This document shows, one piece after another, positions 21,105 through 31,493 of a DNA stretch of 64,000 bases. The translations under genes and the position numbers were made by a program. The stretch's first letter is position 1; each line of letters begins with the position of its first letter. The notes beneath the pieces are model-generated. The model did not search any database. It worked only from the letters and a program-made list of their open reading frames with translations, and was not told the origin of the DNA. This stretch comes from Canna indica. Its lineage: Eukaryota; Streptophyta; Magnoliopsida; Zingiberales; Cannaceae. The DNA is taken from the NCBI GenBank assembly GCA_034359265.1, contig CP136898.1:39641501-39705500 (forward strand). Direction: 5' to 3'.

Positions 21105-21165
21105 ATATATTTGCATGTCATGTTGTGTTTACGCACATGTAAACACAACATGTATGCAAATATAT
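21105..21165. repeat. Strong short hairpin
   Basis: Arms 21105-21132 and 21139-21165 pair over about 26 of 28 positions around a 6-nt loop (gcacat). The arm core reads ATGTTGTGTTTAC. It could be a foldback transposon remnant or a small-RNA precursor. Confidence 0.75.
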
Positions 21166-21689
21166 CTATCCAGCTGTGATGTTAATTAGTCAATCCAAAT
21201 TATAATTGATAAGTTAATTAGTTTTTATTTTAAAAAATGTATAGAAGAAGTTAAAATAAACAAAAACAATACTAGATTGAAGTCTTTGAACCAATAAATG
21301 TAGCAAAATGTAGTAAATATTAAGTAAAATATTTTAAAAAAATCATGAAAAATTGCAGCTAACATTTTTCGTCCCTTGCAGAACCTGCCTAACTGCAAGT
21401 TAATTAACTTCCAAGTGAATGTTCAGCTAGAGACGGAACTAGTGAACCTCTATTTTCAAAGCTGTAGAAAACCAGTCTTCCAACGTCAGAAATGTAATAA
21501 TTGCTCGCTAATTTCTCCAAGTTAATAATTACTCATATTCATGTCAATGATTCAAAAATTAGATCGACGGTCGAGTGTTGAACCAATTGAACAGATTAAA
21601 TTAAATCGATCGTCAATTTTTTGGTTCAATGAATCTTTGTAAAAGAATACATGACTTACATGTCTTCTAGGGTTTTTATCATACGTCGA

Positions 21690-21702
21690 CACGTGGCACG
21701 TG
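21690..21702 (+). promoter_or_regulatory. Paired G-box / ABRE-like sites
   Basis: CACGTGGCACGTG contains two overlapping-context CACGTG cores (21690-21695, 21697-21702), about 410 bp upstream of the small-protein gene at 22111. G-boxes bind bZIP/bHLH factors and pairs are common in ABA- or light-regulated promoters. Regulation of this gene is inferred. Confidence 0.55.
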
Positions 21703-21981
21703 TTAATAAATACATATTTAATTACTGTCGAGGTCTTGTACTGTGGAAATAGAGCTGTGCCCTAAAAAAATCAAACAGTAGGACGAAGGAGCAAGGCAGT
21801 TAATTTAATTCTAGGAGCAAGCATGATAATTGTTTGCATAAAAATCACGCTTTCAATGTTTATTTATAAAGAAAAAAATAGTTTAGCTTGAAAGATTATT
21901 TTTTATGAATGCACTGCCAGTCCATTCTAATCTTATGCACGTTTTTGACATACTTAATCTGCAATTAAGATCAAACCACAT

Positions 21982-21989
21982 TATAAATA
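21982..21989 (+). promoter_or_regulatory. TATA box
   Basis: TATAAATA, 129 bp before the ATG at 22111, implying a leader of about 90-100 nt. Confidence 0.65.
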
Positions 21990-22110
21990 GTCACGTATAA
22001 CTGCTATTAGTTGTTCCACAAGCACCTGATCGAGCTGAGATTACCTCTTTGCCATCTTCCTCTTCCACTCTCCATCAACAGCACTGTGTTTGTTCCACAC
22101 TCTTATACAA

Positions 22111-22431
22111 ATGGGGAATTGCTCCGGAAACTTGGCTCATGAGAGCAAGAGCAGTCTTTCCGCCGCTCTACTATCACCGAACCACGTGGATGTGACCCCA
22201 GAGAGTACTAGGGCGACAACGTCATCCGATGCTGCGATGAGAATAAAGATCAAGATGACGAAGAAGGAGGCGGTTCGCTTGCTGTCGATGCTCGCCAATG
22301 GTGAAGAGGTGAGACTACAGGAGATGCTGTGTGCTGTGCAAGGTCAAGGAATAAATGACTGCTTCAGCTCTATCAAGCCTGTCTCAGGTTCATGGAGACC
22401 GACGCTTCAAAGCATACCGGAGAGCTGCTAA
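22111..22431 (+). CDS. Small MGNC protein, predicted N-myristoylated, function unknown
   Basis: An intact single-exon ORF of 106 residues. The ATG at 22111 is chosen because it gives MGNCSGNL, an N-myristoylation sequence with a palmitoylatable Cys4, so membrane attachment is predicted. The first 45 residues are Ser/Thr-rich and low complexity. Residues about 48-70 (MRIKIKMTKKEAVRLLSML) and the C-terminal SWRPTLQSIPE match, from memory, a family of small plant MGNC proteins with 'KIKxTKKxxxxLL ... W.P.LQSIPE'. That family has no established biochemical role. A TATA box (21982), paired G-boxes (21690) and an AATAAA (22525) surround it. It is the only gene in the window without frame damage. 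Confidence 0.75.
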   Translation: MGNCSGNLAHESKSSLSAALLSPNHVDVTPESTRATTSSDAAMRIKIKMTKKEAVRLLSMLANGEEVRLQEMLCAVQGQGINDCFSSIKPVSGSWRPTLQSIPESC

Positions 22432-22524
22432 TTATTTTCTTGCATGCATTATAACTGATCAATTACATCTGCATGTTTATGAATCGATCGGTCTGTTGAA
22501 AAAGAAATTGCATACTTATTATAT

Positions 22525-22530
22525 AATAAA
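22525..22530 (+). terminator. Candidate polyadenylation signal
   Basis: AATAAA 94 bp after the stop of the MGNC gene, in AT-rich sequence. Confidence 0.45.
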
Positions 22531-22743
22531 GTAAGAAGGTATATATATCTACTGGATATATATATACTACTATAATAAAAGTTGTATAAGGATTAATCTT
22601 GCCCTAACCATTGCTTCTCCTTCACATATGCAACCAGATCTAGCTACAAGGATATATCTTACTACCATTGATTCTCATTTGTTTTAGTGGATTGGTATGT
22701 AAGATAGAGATGTTAGAATATTTTTATAACATTTCTTTATTTG

Positions 22744-22950
22744 ATCTCGAACCCTTAACCATAATTGATGTGATTTCTTTAGTTGAGCTCGAACACTTAA
22801 TCATAATTGATGCGATTAATCAATTACAGTGTTTTTGATTTAATGAAAAGAAGTTTAGTCTTATGATCCAATTTGAGATGACTATTAACTCATTTAATTT
22901 GATCCATCTGATTTGAGTTCAAACACTTAACTATGATTGATGTAATTAGT
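22744..22950 (+). repeat. Three imperfect direct repeats
   Basis: A unit of about 33 bp (ga.ctcgaacacttaa.cataattgatg) occurs near 22744, 22784 and 22914. It probably belongs to a short dispersed repeat; no terminal inverted repeat was found. Confidence 0.5.
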
Positions 22951-23021
22951 CAAGTGTAGGCCCGATTAATGAAATCCATGATGGACGGATCCATTTGATC
23001 AATTATAAATAGACCTTAGGT

Positions 23022-23044
23022 CACTACTATAATATGGCATTTTA
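23022..23044 (+). mobile_element. CACTA-like terminal stub
   Basis: It begins CACTACTATAATATGGC and continues tttagcggtg, resembling CACTA 5' ends (compare CACTACTAGAAAAATGG at 62804). Only about 23 bp remain before Tat LTR sequence starts. Confidence 0.4.
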
Positions 23045-23335
23045 GCGGTGATTGAGGCTCTACCCGGCACAAGCCTGACTTTCTCAAGATCAGCCATGAA
23101 CCATTTCGAGCAATATCCCCGTGAGATTATCGGACGGCGTCATTACCTCCACCTACAATAAATACAGACATAGCAAACCTCAAGTAATCCAAGATCCAAT
23201 TTCCATTACTTCCACCTCGATCTCTTACTAACTTGAGCATCAGAGTGTCTCTTATAGCCACTGTACGCCTGTGCTGCACCTGGACATGAGACACAGCGAA
23301 CCAGATCGAACCGCACCGATCCTCAGGCAGGAACA
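23045..23335 (+). repeat. Tat 5' LTR, 3'-terminal part
   Basis: About 290 bp alignable by eye with 47255-47557 (gaggctctacc, gagcaatatccccg, cctccacctacaataaatac, atcagagtgtc). caataaatac is the probable TATA site. The upstream two-thirds of the LTR are missing. Confidence 0.8.
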
Positions 23336-23355
23336 TTTGGCGCCCACCATGGGGC
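23336..23355 (+). other. Tat primer binding site
   Basis: tttggcgcccaccatgggg directly after the LTR end, of the TGGCGCC type typical of Tat/Athila elements. The tRNA species is not assigned. Confidence 0.75.
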
Positions 23356-23664
23356 GAAGTAAAGCTTACCTACCCCACAATGGTTGGTACCCGAAGCTAG
23401 GTGACCATCGCTGCACTCCAATGGCGACGATGTTTACCCGCAACCTGGCGACGATGTTTACCCGCAACCTAGCGATGATGTTTACCCGTAACCTAGTGAA
23501 GTTGAAACAGTGAGGAGCAATGCTCCGCACCAACCAACCTCCCACCAAAAGCATCCCAACATTGAATAAATGACTTGGAGGTAGAGAAACAACGGTTAGC
23601 AACCTAGGTCGAGATGATGACATGGTCCCGGGAATAACTCCCGGTCGATCACGAGCACTGCCGC

Positions 23665-23888
23665 TTGGAACATGAAGAAAGCAATCACTTGGAGAGAAGG
23701 AGACTAGTCTCTGTCCTACAAGACGAGGCTACCAGCACACCCCACCAAGGGAGGGAAAAAGACTCCAGAGTCAAAGAGGTCGCTACCCCCCTTATTATCG
23801 ACTCTGGACCCTTCTCCGAACACATCATGGCGACGTGTCTCCCACCCAGATTTAGGTTGTTGGCCACTCTAAAGACCTACGATGGTAT
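23665..23888 (+). pseudogene. gag: Tat gag N-terminal part
   Basis: It carries PFSEHIMATCLPPRF and TLKTYDG, the conserved start of Tat gag capsid. It is cut at 23888 by a minus-strand chromovirus LTR. When gag resumes at 26413, roughly 200 residues are missing, so a deletion accompanied the insertion. The leader between the PBS and this point is non-coding or degraded. Confidence 0.8.
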
Positions 23889-26400
23889 TGTCACATCCTG
23901 CCCTGTAGTCTACTGTCTACACTAACTGACAAGAAACCAAAACATATCAATAAAAAAGAAATCTCAACGCAATCTTCATTTAAAGTTTTCGAAGTTCACA
24001 AATATATATTTTTCAACTCAAAGAAGAAAACCAACATCGTCACAAATAGAACATCTCAAGTACCAAAGTTATTACAAACTTTTGAAAACACAAACTGTCA
24101 ACGTAGAAAAGTAAATGACACTACTACATGACACTGGACTATGACCCAAGGACGCCACTACAAGATATGACACCACTGCCTACCCTCCAGCTGCACCATG
24201 CCGACAAGCCTCAATCACTGCTCATGCTCTGCAAAAACAAAGGAAACAAACTGTGAGTCCACTTGGGACTCAGTGAGCCATTCTTTCGAACCTCCACATA
24301 ATCCACAGTTAGTCATGCATAACATATAAAACAACATAGAATATAATCAGGGAGGTAAGCTACTTTTTAGTGTGACTATCGACCCCGTAGGTCATTATGT
24401 ATAGACCATATAGGAGAAACTTGTCATAACGGCCTAACCTTGCCACCTGGCATCCGACCCTTAAGGCCTACTTACGGTATAAGAATCCCGGCCACAATTG
24501 ACCCTACCATACAAGGTAGAATCATACTGGTCGTTCGGCCACATCATATCAAGATGTAAACATGAAATCCTGGGCCATCGACTAGGATGGTCTACTAGTC
24601 TCCGTACACCATCTAGGGTAGGAATAGCTAGTCCCACCCAACTGGGGTCTAACACCTAGCGTGCCCGCTGGTGCATCTCAAGACCCAATCTCTGGCCGAG
24701 CTAAGCAATGGTCATTTTCGACCTCTACGCTTCTCGGCGGACCATCTCAAACACATCACACAGTCAAATGTCCTAGGGTTTCCTTATATACACTTCAGGC
24801 CGTTGCCCGTATCCGGCCCTAGCCGATCTGCAAGGTCAATAAATTAATGCTGCCCTTCCAAAAATGTGTACACCTAATAGTTCTAGGTTTTAAAAAATGA
24901 ATACTAGAAGTCCTAGAAGTTGTGTCATTTCCTAGTTAGGTTTCCATATATACTAAGCATCTCGCAACGTCCTACATGTTATCTAGAGTTATATGCTACC
25001 TTATGTGAGGAATTCTATGAACCGATCTTGGAATTTCACCCATGAACATTTCAGGACAGCATGTGTAATCTAAGGAAAAGTAAGCATAATTTACAACATC
25101 TACTATATATAACCACGAAATTCATCAATAAACACTTATACACTGCCTTTAGAATTAGACTTAATAAGAAACAATTTATCTAGCATGGTAAGATAATAAT
25201 AAATTCAACAATGCATGAAATACTAAGCATGATAAAATATTACATCATTTCAAAAATTAAAGAGGAATGAGCTAAGGATGGTCACTACGCTATCATTCCT
25301 ACAATTACATGAATCAATAAATTAACTTGCTATGGTTAGAGTTCTTCCTAAGTGTCATCATGTCTCTATTGTTTTAGCACTCTAACTATGAAAATTTCCA
25401 TCTAAAGCTCACCCTCTCCCTCCCCTAGGCTTGGCCGAGCCTTGAGCAAGGTGAACCTTGCTCGGCTATGCCTCTTAGGGTAGGAAAGGAAGGGGGGAAT
25501 TTAATCCCCGACCCTAATTCATTGCTTCCGCTATATCTTAATTTCACATTAACTAGTTTCCCCTCCCCCTATACTTGGCAGAACCCTCCTCATGAAGTTT
25601 TAGGGTTCACTCGGCCAATCCTAGGAGTTTTAGGGAAGACGAGTTCCTTAACACATAAAATCGATGATTAAGAACACACTATTCAAGAAATTGAGATCAT
25701 CCAAGAGCTCTACTTCCGTCAAGGGAATTGGGGAAAATTTTGGCATGACATTTCCCCTTTTCCCATGATTCGGCAGCCCTATAACTAGAGGAATCGATGA
25801 GAAAAACAAGATGATCCGACAAGGATTGATACAAAATAGCAAATATACAACTCCGAAACCAAGAATAGTCGAAAACTTGCGAGAAAACACATCCTAACAT
25901 TCCTAGGGGTTCGGCTATCCGCCTCCCCCAATCCTACAAATCTAACCACTCACCTTTGCTAGAGGAAGATGAAGGATCGAGCATTGACGACCTCAAATCT
26001 TCCGGCGACGACGCGAAACCCGGATCGACCAAGATCTTTCTCCCTTGCTTCTTCTCCGCCTCTCCCTATGGGCTGCCTAGCTTGTGCGTCTCCATGATGA
26101 GTCGCACGGCAGCTTGGATGAGGGATTTTAATCCCTCGTCTAACCTTCCATTCTCGCCTTAGACACTTACTACAGACTCGACTCAGCCCGAATCCGACTT
26201 GGGTTTCGACTCTACCCGCAACACGAGTCGATTTAAACTTGATTAAGGTATAAATGCATAAAAGGAAAGAGTCATTTGCCCAACTTAATTGCATACAACA
26301 TTAGTCGAGTCGTACCTTCTACTCGAGGTGATCTTGAGGCCCGACTCTACTAACCCAGGGTACGACACGCTGCATCAAAAATAGATTTTTATACTTCACT
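23889..26400 (-). repeat. Solo chromovirus (Tekay/Del-like) LTR
   Basis: About 2.5 kb, the reverse complement of the LTR at 37630-40068. Shared blocks include tataaaaatctatttt...gatgca at the start, 'actcgagtagaaggta', 'cgactcgtgtt', the 'ccgcacgacagct' region and the terminal ggatgtgaca. It stands alone within Tat gag. The left border tgtcacatcc is clear. The right border near 26400 is decayed and no target duplication is visible. Confidence 0.8.
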
Positions 26401-26412
26401 AACCAAATCATC

Positions 26413-26844
26413 ATGATGAAACCAAAAGATATTACCGAGTTCCAAGAGAAGGCTACAAGTTTTATAGAAATGGAAGAACTCCGCGAGGCTAGGAAGGCCG
26501 ATAGGCAAACTGCCCAGGACACCACCAAAGATAGAAAGAACAAAAAGCTCACCGAGGGAGGAGAAGACAAAAATCATCGCGATTGCGATCACGGCAGAAG
26601 AGGGAGGTCACCCTCTACACCCGTTCCAAGGTTTGATGGATACACTCCCCTCAACACCAGACGAGAAACCATTCTCCACGAGGTCTACAATCTGCAATCG
26701 CTTAGACACCCAAACAATCCCGAAAGACCAAAGCCTCCGTCCAAAGTTGACAAAAGCAAGAGGTGCAAATTCCACCAAACTTACGGTCACACCACCGAGG
26801 AATGTGTGGTACTCCGCGATGAAATCGAGCGCCTGATCAAATAA
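26413..26844 (+). pseudogene. gag: Tat gag C-terminal part with zinc knuckle
   Basis: Starting at MMKPKDITEFQEKATSFI, it contains the MEELREARKAD block typical of Tat gag, a Lys/Asp/Arg-rich linker, FDGYTPLNTRRETILHEVY, and the knuckle-like CKFHQTYGHTTEEC followed by LRDEIERLI. It is open for 143 residues and then stops at 26842. It is the continuation of the gag at 23665-23888. Confidence 0.87.
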
Positions 26845-27117
26845 GATCGCCTTGACCACTACATTCGACGTGGCCGGAGTCGCAACCGAGGCCGATAGAA
26901 CCTCAGCCATCAACGTCGATGTCCGAACAGGATGCCACTGCCTCACGGTGTAGATAACCATGACTTTGGGACCGAGCCGCCCCACTCCAACTTCTAGGGA
27001 ATCAACAATTACATAACATGCGAATTCACTAGACAAGGCGACACATGTTCCTCCAGAACACAATCAGTCCATGCCATCATGGTAGTCGATGATGCAACTC
27101 ATCCATGAAGGCTACAT

Positions 27118-27560
27118 ACGCCCACCCTGGTAATATCTTTCTATGATACCGACTTTCAGGGAATTGACAAAAATTTACAGGACCCTGTTGTTATTTCTGT
27201 AATCACTGGTGATTTCCTTGTCATGAAAGTTTTAGTAGACCAGGGGAGCTCAGCCGATGTTCTCTTCTACCCAACGCTTAAAAATATGAACATTAGTTAA
27301 GATTCACTACGCCTGTACCATCGGCTCCCCACTAGGAACTAGGACGGTGAACGTACAAGTCCTCGTCATCCACTACTTAAGCCCTTATCGCATGATCTTG
27401 GGCCGACCTTCCCTGAACAACTTGGGAGTCCCCACCTCGCCATCAAGTTTCCTATCTACGAGTCAGAGGTAGGGGTTGTACACGCAGACCAGAAGGAAGC
27501 CCACATATGTTACAATGAATGTTTAAAGCTCAGACCAACCGAGCCAGAGGAGGCCCAAGA
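27118..27560 (+). pseudogene. pr: Tat aspartic protease
   Basis: Retroviral-type protease. VISVITGDFLVMKVLVDQGS and SADVLFYPTL correspond to the Tat motif with DQGSS at the active site. A stop follows NMNIS and the frame shifts twice afterwards. AIKFPIYESEVGVVHADQ is the C-terminal protease segment. It ends in a 16-C run (27561-27576). Confidence 0.8.
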
Positions 27561-27576
27561 CCCCCCCCCCCCCCCC
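27561..27576. repeat. Homopolymer C16
   Basis: Sixteen consecutive C in the protease-RT linker. Confidence 0.9.
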
Positions 27577-27679
27577 AATCCTTGTCGACAGCCACGGTTC
27601 TTAATCAGGACACTAACCTCAGATCTCATATCTAGACCCCAAAGGAGACTTCCAAGAGCAGCCCTAGCCCGCCGATGAT

Positions 27680-28315
27680 CTGGAGCCTATGCAAGTCGGG
27701 GCGTACCTCGAACAAGTAACCTACATGGCAGCACACCTCACCGTCGTGCTCAAAGCTCAACTCGATACTCTACTCAAAGATAACACTGACCTCTTCCCAT
27801 GGACGCCAACCGATATGCCGAGAATATATTCCTAAATCATTTACCGCAAATTGGGTATTGATCCCCGGGTCAAACCCGTGGCTCAAAAGAAAAGAAAGCT
27901 TGGAACATAACAACAACATGCATCCCTTGAAGAAACCAAAAAATTGCTGAAAACAAAATTCATCAAAGAAATCTGATTTACCACATGGCTCGCGAATCTC
28001 ATGATGGTTAAAAAACACTCGGGAGAGTGGTGGATGTGCGTCGATTTCACCGACCTCAACAAGGCCTGTCCAAAGGACTCTTACCCGTTGCAAAGTATAG
28101 ACAAACTTGTCAATGGCTCCCCCAGATACTAGTATTTAAGCTTCATGGATGCCTATTCAGGCTATAATTAGATCTGGATTCATTCGAAAGATGAAGAAAA
28201 GACGATCTTCATTACTGAACACACAAATTTCTGCTAAAAGGTGATGCCCTTCGGGCTTAAAAATACGGGAGCCACGTATCAACGCCTAATGAACAAAGTA
28301 TTCGAATGACAAATC
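27680..28315 (+). pseudogene. rt: Tat reverse transcriptase, first half
   Basis: RT motifs in order: IDPRVKPVAQKKRK, WWMCVDFTDLNKACPKDSY (finger), YLSFMDAYSGYN (first catalytic Asp present), MPFGLKNTGATYQRLMNKVF. It is interrupted at about 28315 by a chromovirus fragment, so the YVDD box is missing. Four or more in-frame stops (for example after IYS, KRKLGT and SGYN). Confidence 0.87.
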
Positions 28316-28321
28316 AACCTA

Positions 28322-28722
28322 TGAAAGAGGTGGTGAGGTTTGGCAAGAGAGAGAAGCTAAGCCCTAGGTTCATCGGGCCATTCCCTATTCTCAGGCGTAG
28401 GGGAGCTGTGGCATATGAGTTGGCCTTACCTCCTAGTATGGACCGGGTGCATCCAATGTTCCATGTATCCATGCTGAAGAAGTATGTTCGGGATGAGTCC
28501 CATGTGATTGAGCCAACCACAATGGAGGTGGATTCAGCAGTCTCCTATGAGGAGCGACCAGTTGAGGTGCTAGATCGTCAGATTAGGAAATTGAGGTCCA
28601 AGGAGATTCCCTTAGTTAAGGTCAGGTGGGAGCACCATTCCGAGCAGGAGGCCACTTGGGAGGTGGAGCAGTATATGAGGGAGCGATATCCTTTGTTATT
28701 TGATGATCCGGTGAGTCCTTAA
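28322..28722 (+). pseudogene. int: Chromovirus integrase C-terminus with chromodomain-like tail
   Basis: MKEVVRFGKREKLSPRFIGPF is the GPF/Y-type integrase tail, followed by VHPMFHVSMLKKYV and then VKVRWEHHSEQEATWEVEQY, the chromodomain-like ending that can direct integration to heterochromatin. This piece is open to its own stop and looks undamaged, but everything upstream is absent. Confidence 0.87.
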
Positions 28723-28771
28723 GCTTCTTTTTTCAAAATTTGATGATGAATTTTCTTTAAGAAGGAAGGAT

Positions 28772-31154
28772 TGTAATATTCTAGATATTAATATTTATTT
28801 TTTTCGTTGTTTGTGTTTGTCAGTTCGAGGTTGAGTCGAGATGACTCATGGTCCGGTGAAAGCTTGCGAGCTCGGGTAAGTAGAAATTTGAATTATGTGG
28901 TTTCTTTTCTTGATTAGATACATTTATTTAATTATGTTGTTACGTGTACTTGATTATTAAATTATGTTGCATATGAGTGTGCATGTGATTGATGATGGTA
29001 TTTAGCATGGGGCTATGTTTAGCTAGCGGGATAGCATGTTAGTGGGTTGGATTCGGGCTCGAGGCGGATGCGTGTTTGCTAAGAGGGTTAGTGGATTTAG
29101 GGTTTGTGGAGGGGAGTATAAAACCCCCCTCATTGGCTAGGCAGCTCCCCATTGGAGCCGCACCAGCCGATTTGAGGAAGAGAGGAGTCGCCGAGCAGAG
29201 CCAAGCCTCCCCTCCCTTCCCCCTCTTGGAGCCGCCGAGTAGAGCTAGCCGCCGAGCCGCCCCTCCCCTTTCCCCCCTCTTGGAGCCGAGCCTTTGAGGA
29301 GAAGAGGAGCCTCCCAGCCGCCCCCCTCTTTAAATTAACTTGTTATGATGCTAATGCAAGATGTGTATTTAGATATAAAAATTTCAGCGTATGAATCTAT
29401 ATTTTGCATGAGGAAAGATATGATTTCGTTGCCATGTATGTTCTTGTTTGAGTTCTTGGGTTGAAGCTTGAATCTAGATTAAAGATGACGTGGATGCATG
29501 CTAAATCTTGATTAGGAATTATGGTTTGATCTTTGTATATTTTATCTTGATGTCATAAATCTGTTGTGAGGGTAATTAAGGATTTAATTACAGTGATTTT
29601 CAGATTAATTACCTTGACATGCTAAAAACTCAAACTTGCTAGAATTTCATGCCGAAATTATTCATTCAGAATTTTATAATCTCTGTTGTGATGCGTATAG
29701 TGTACTGAACATAGTCGTGTAATCTATCATTTTGATAAGAAAATATAGTCTGGATCCATAGGACACACTTTTGAAGTCAGATTCGACTTGGGTGCACCAG
29801 TTTTGGGTCCAACAGTAAACTAAAAACAAAACCCTAAAACAAAACCCTAATTTATGGCAAATGGAAATTTTAATTGCATAATTAAAATCCAAGAGGCAGC
29901 ACAATCTGTTAAGAACCAACAAATTAAGTTTTGTGCATGAAATAAAACCTCATGGGTATATGATGTTGCGGGTCTAGGAATTGGGATCGGGTATTGGGTG
30001 TTGTAGCGTTCCCAATAAAGACATCCCTAAGACACAGTAGGAGACACTTGACTTAGGTCATATTGTGCCATATCTTTATGAATGGCGAAGAGGCTCGGAT
30101 AGGAGCTGGATTGCAGGCTTGGCCCGGAGGGTTGGATGGTTAATTCCCAACATGTGTTTAAAGGAATAAGTTCGGATGGGCGAATCTCGATTATTCCTAC
30201 GTTATTTCTTTGGAACAAGTTCGGATGGGCAAATCAAGATTATTCCTGTGTTTTCTCGTGGAACAAGTTCGGATGGGCAAATCTCGATTGTTCTCGAGTT
30301 TCTTTTAAGATATAAGTTCGGACGGGCAAATCCCAATTATTCTTGTGATATCTTTAAGGGACAAGTTCGGACGGGCGAATCCCGATTGTTCCTACGTGTC
30401 TCGTTGAGCAAGTTCGGACAGGCAAATCCTGATTGCTCCCGAGTTTTTTTATTATACGATAAGCTCGGATGGGCCAATCCTGATTATCCTAGTAACCCTT
30501 GAGTATGATTTGTTGCCTTAGGGCACAGTAGGCCGAGGCCTGTTGCACTTCATTACTAGAGTATTGGATACCTTCGGGCGTGTGGTGGCCAAATGGTTTG
30601 ATAGCTAGTCACTCCCTTGTGACTTTATTCCTGTTCGAGACAGGTGTTTTATCATATGTTATATCTCCATGTTTGGTTTCTCGTGGGGGATTCGTAGAAT
30701 CGCTCACTGAATTCTTTGAACTCACCCGTTGTCATTTTTTTTTGCAAAGCCTGACCAGTGAGGTGGGCTGGAGAACTTGGCGCGGCTGGAGGGTAGAGGA
30801 GCCACACTAATCTCATAGCAGTCCTAGTTAGGGGTCGTAGTCGAGTTTTTGGTAGTTTATCACAGACCTATATTTTGGTATTTTCGAGTTGTAGTCCCTT
30901 GGGGACATTCATGTCTTTCATTTCAGATTTCACTTGTAAATGAACCATTGAACTTTGATTTATTGTTTTCTCATTTTACTATTTTGCTAAACTTACTTCT
31001 AATGAAATTTGGTTTGGTTTTTCATTTAAAATAAATCTCGTGTCATTCTTTTCGCTATGTTTTATTGTTATGAGCTGGCATGTGCATGGGTTTGGCTGCA
31101 AGGTATAGGCACGTATACCCTGGCCGGTCATGTGACCTTGAGTTGGGGCGTGAT
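28772..31154 (+). repeat. Chromovirus 3' LTR
   Basis: 2.4 kb from TGTAATATTCTAG (after aagaaggaagga) to ggggcgtgata, decayed from TGACA. It includes seven tandem 49-bp repeats (30168-30505). Tat RNase H resumes at 31159. Confidence 0.8.
30168..30505 (+). repeat. Tandem array, about 7 x 49 bp
   Basis: The unit begins aagttcggatgggcaaatc. Starts are at 30168, 30217, 30265, 30314, 30363, 30410 and 30461 (spacings 47-51). The array lies within the chromovirus LTR. Confidence 0.92.
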
Positions 31155-31158
31155 AAAA

Positions 31159-31493
31159 AGTGCCCTCAGCTCAGTCTTGATCTGAGAGCAAGGAAAATAT
31201 AAAAAACTGATCTATTTTGTTAGCAAAGTCCTTCAGGGACCTGAAACCAGATACCAGAGGCTAGAGAAGCTCACCTTCGCTCTAGTTATCCTCACCCGAA
31301 GACTAATGCCATATTTTCAGAGCCATCACATCCAATTAGACAGGTACTGGCTAAACCCAAACTTGTTAGCCGAATGATATCTTGATCAGTAGAATTATGA
31401 GAGTTCAGCATTGAGTACCAGCCTAGGGGTCCCATCAAAGCTCAAGCACTAGCTGAATTCATCGCCAAAATCATCAACTAGGAAGGCACCCCC
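31159..31493 (+). pseudogene. rh: Tat RT/RNase H segment
   Basis: ALSSVLI, stop, EQGKYKKLIYFVSKVLQGP, then ETRYQRLEKLTFALVILTRR and later IKAQALAEFIAKIIN. This is the connection/RNase H region that follows RT in Tat elements, and it continues the RT that stops at 28315. It is cut at 31493 by an L-family LTR. Confidence 0.87.

Larger units (their letters stand above)
28316..31154 (+). mobile_element. Chromovirus (Tekay/Del-like) 3' fragment
   Basis: It contains the integrase C-terminus and chromodomain-like tail, a polypurine tract (28760-28770) and a complete 3' LTR. It begins abruptly in the middle of pol, so it is 5'-truncated. Its LTR differs from that at 37630, though both end with ccctggccggtca.gtgacc, so they are related families. 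Confidence 0.82.

Noticed and set aside
28322..28722. Reading the intact integrase tail as an independent host chromodomain gene.
   Set aside because: It is followed directly by a polypurine tract and LTR, and begins mid-domain at the junction with Tat RT, so it is a retroelement remnant.
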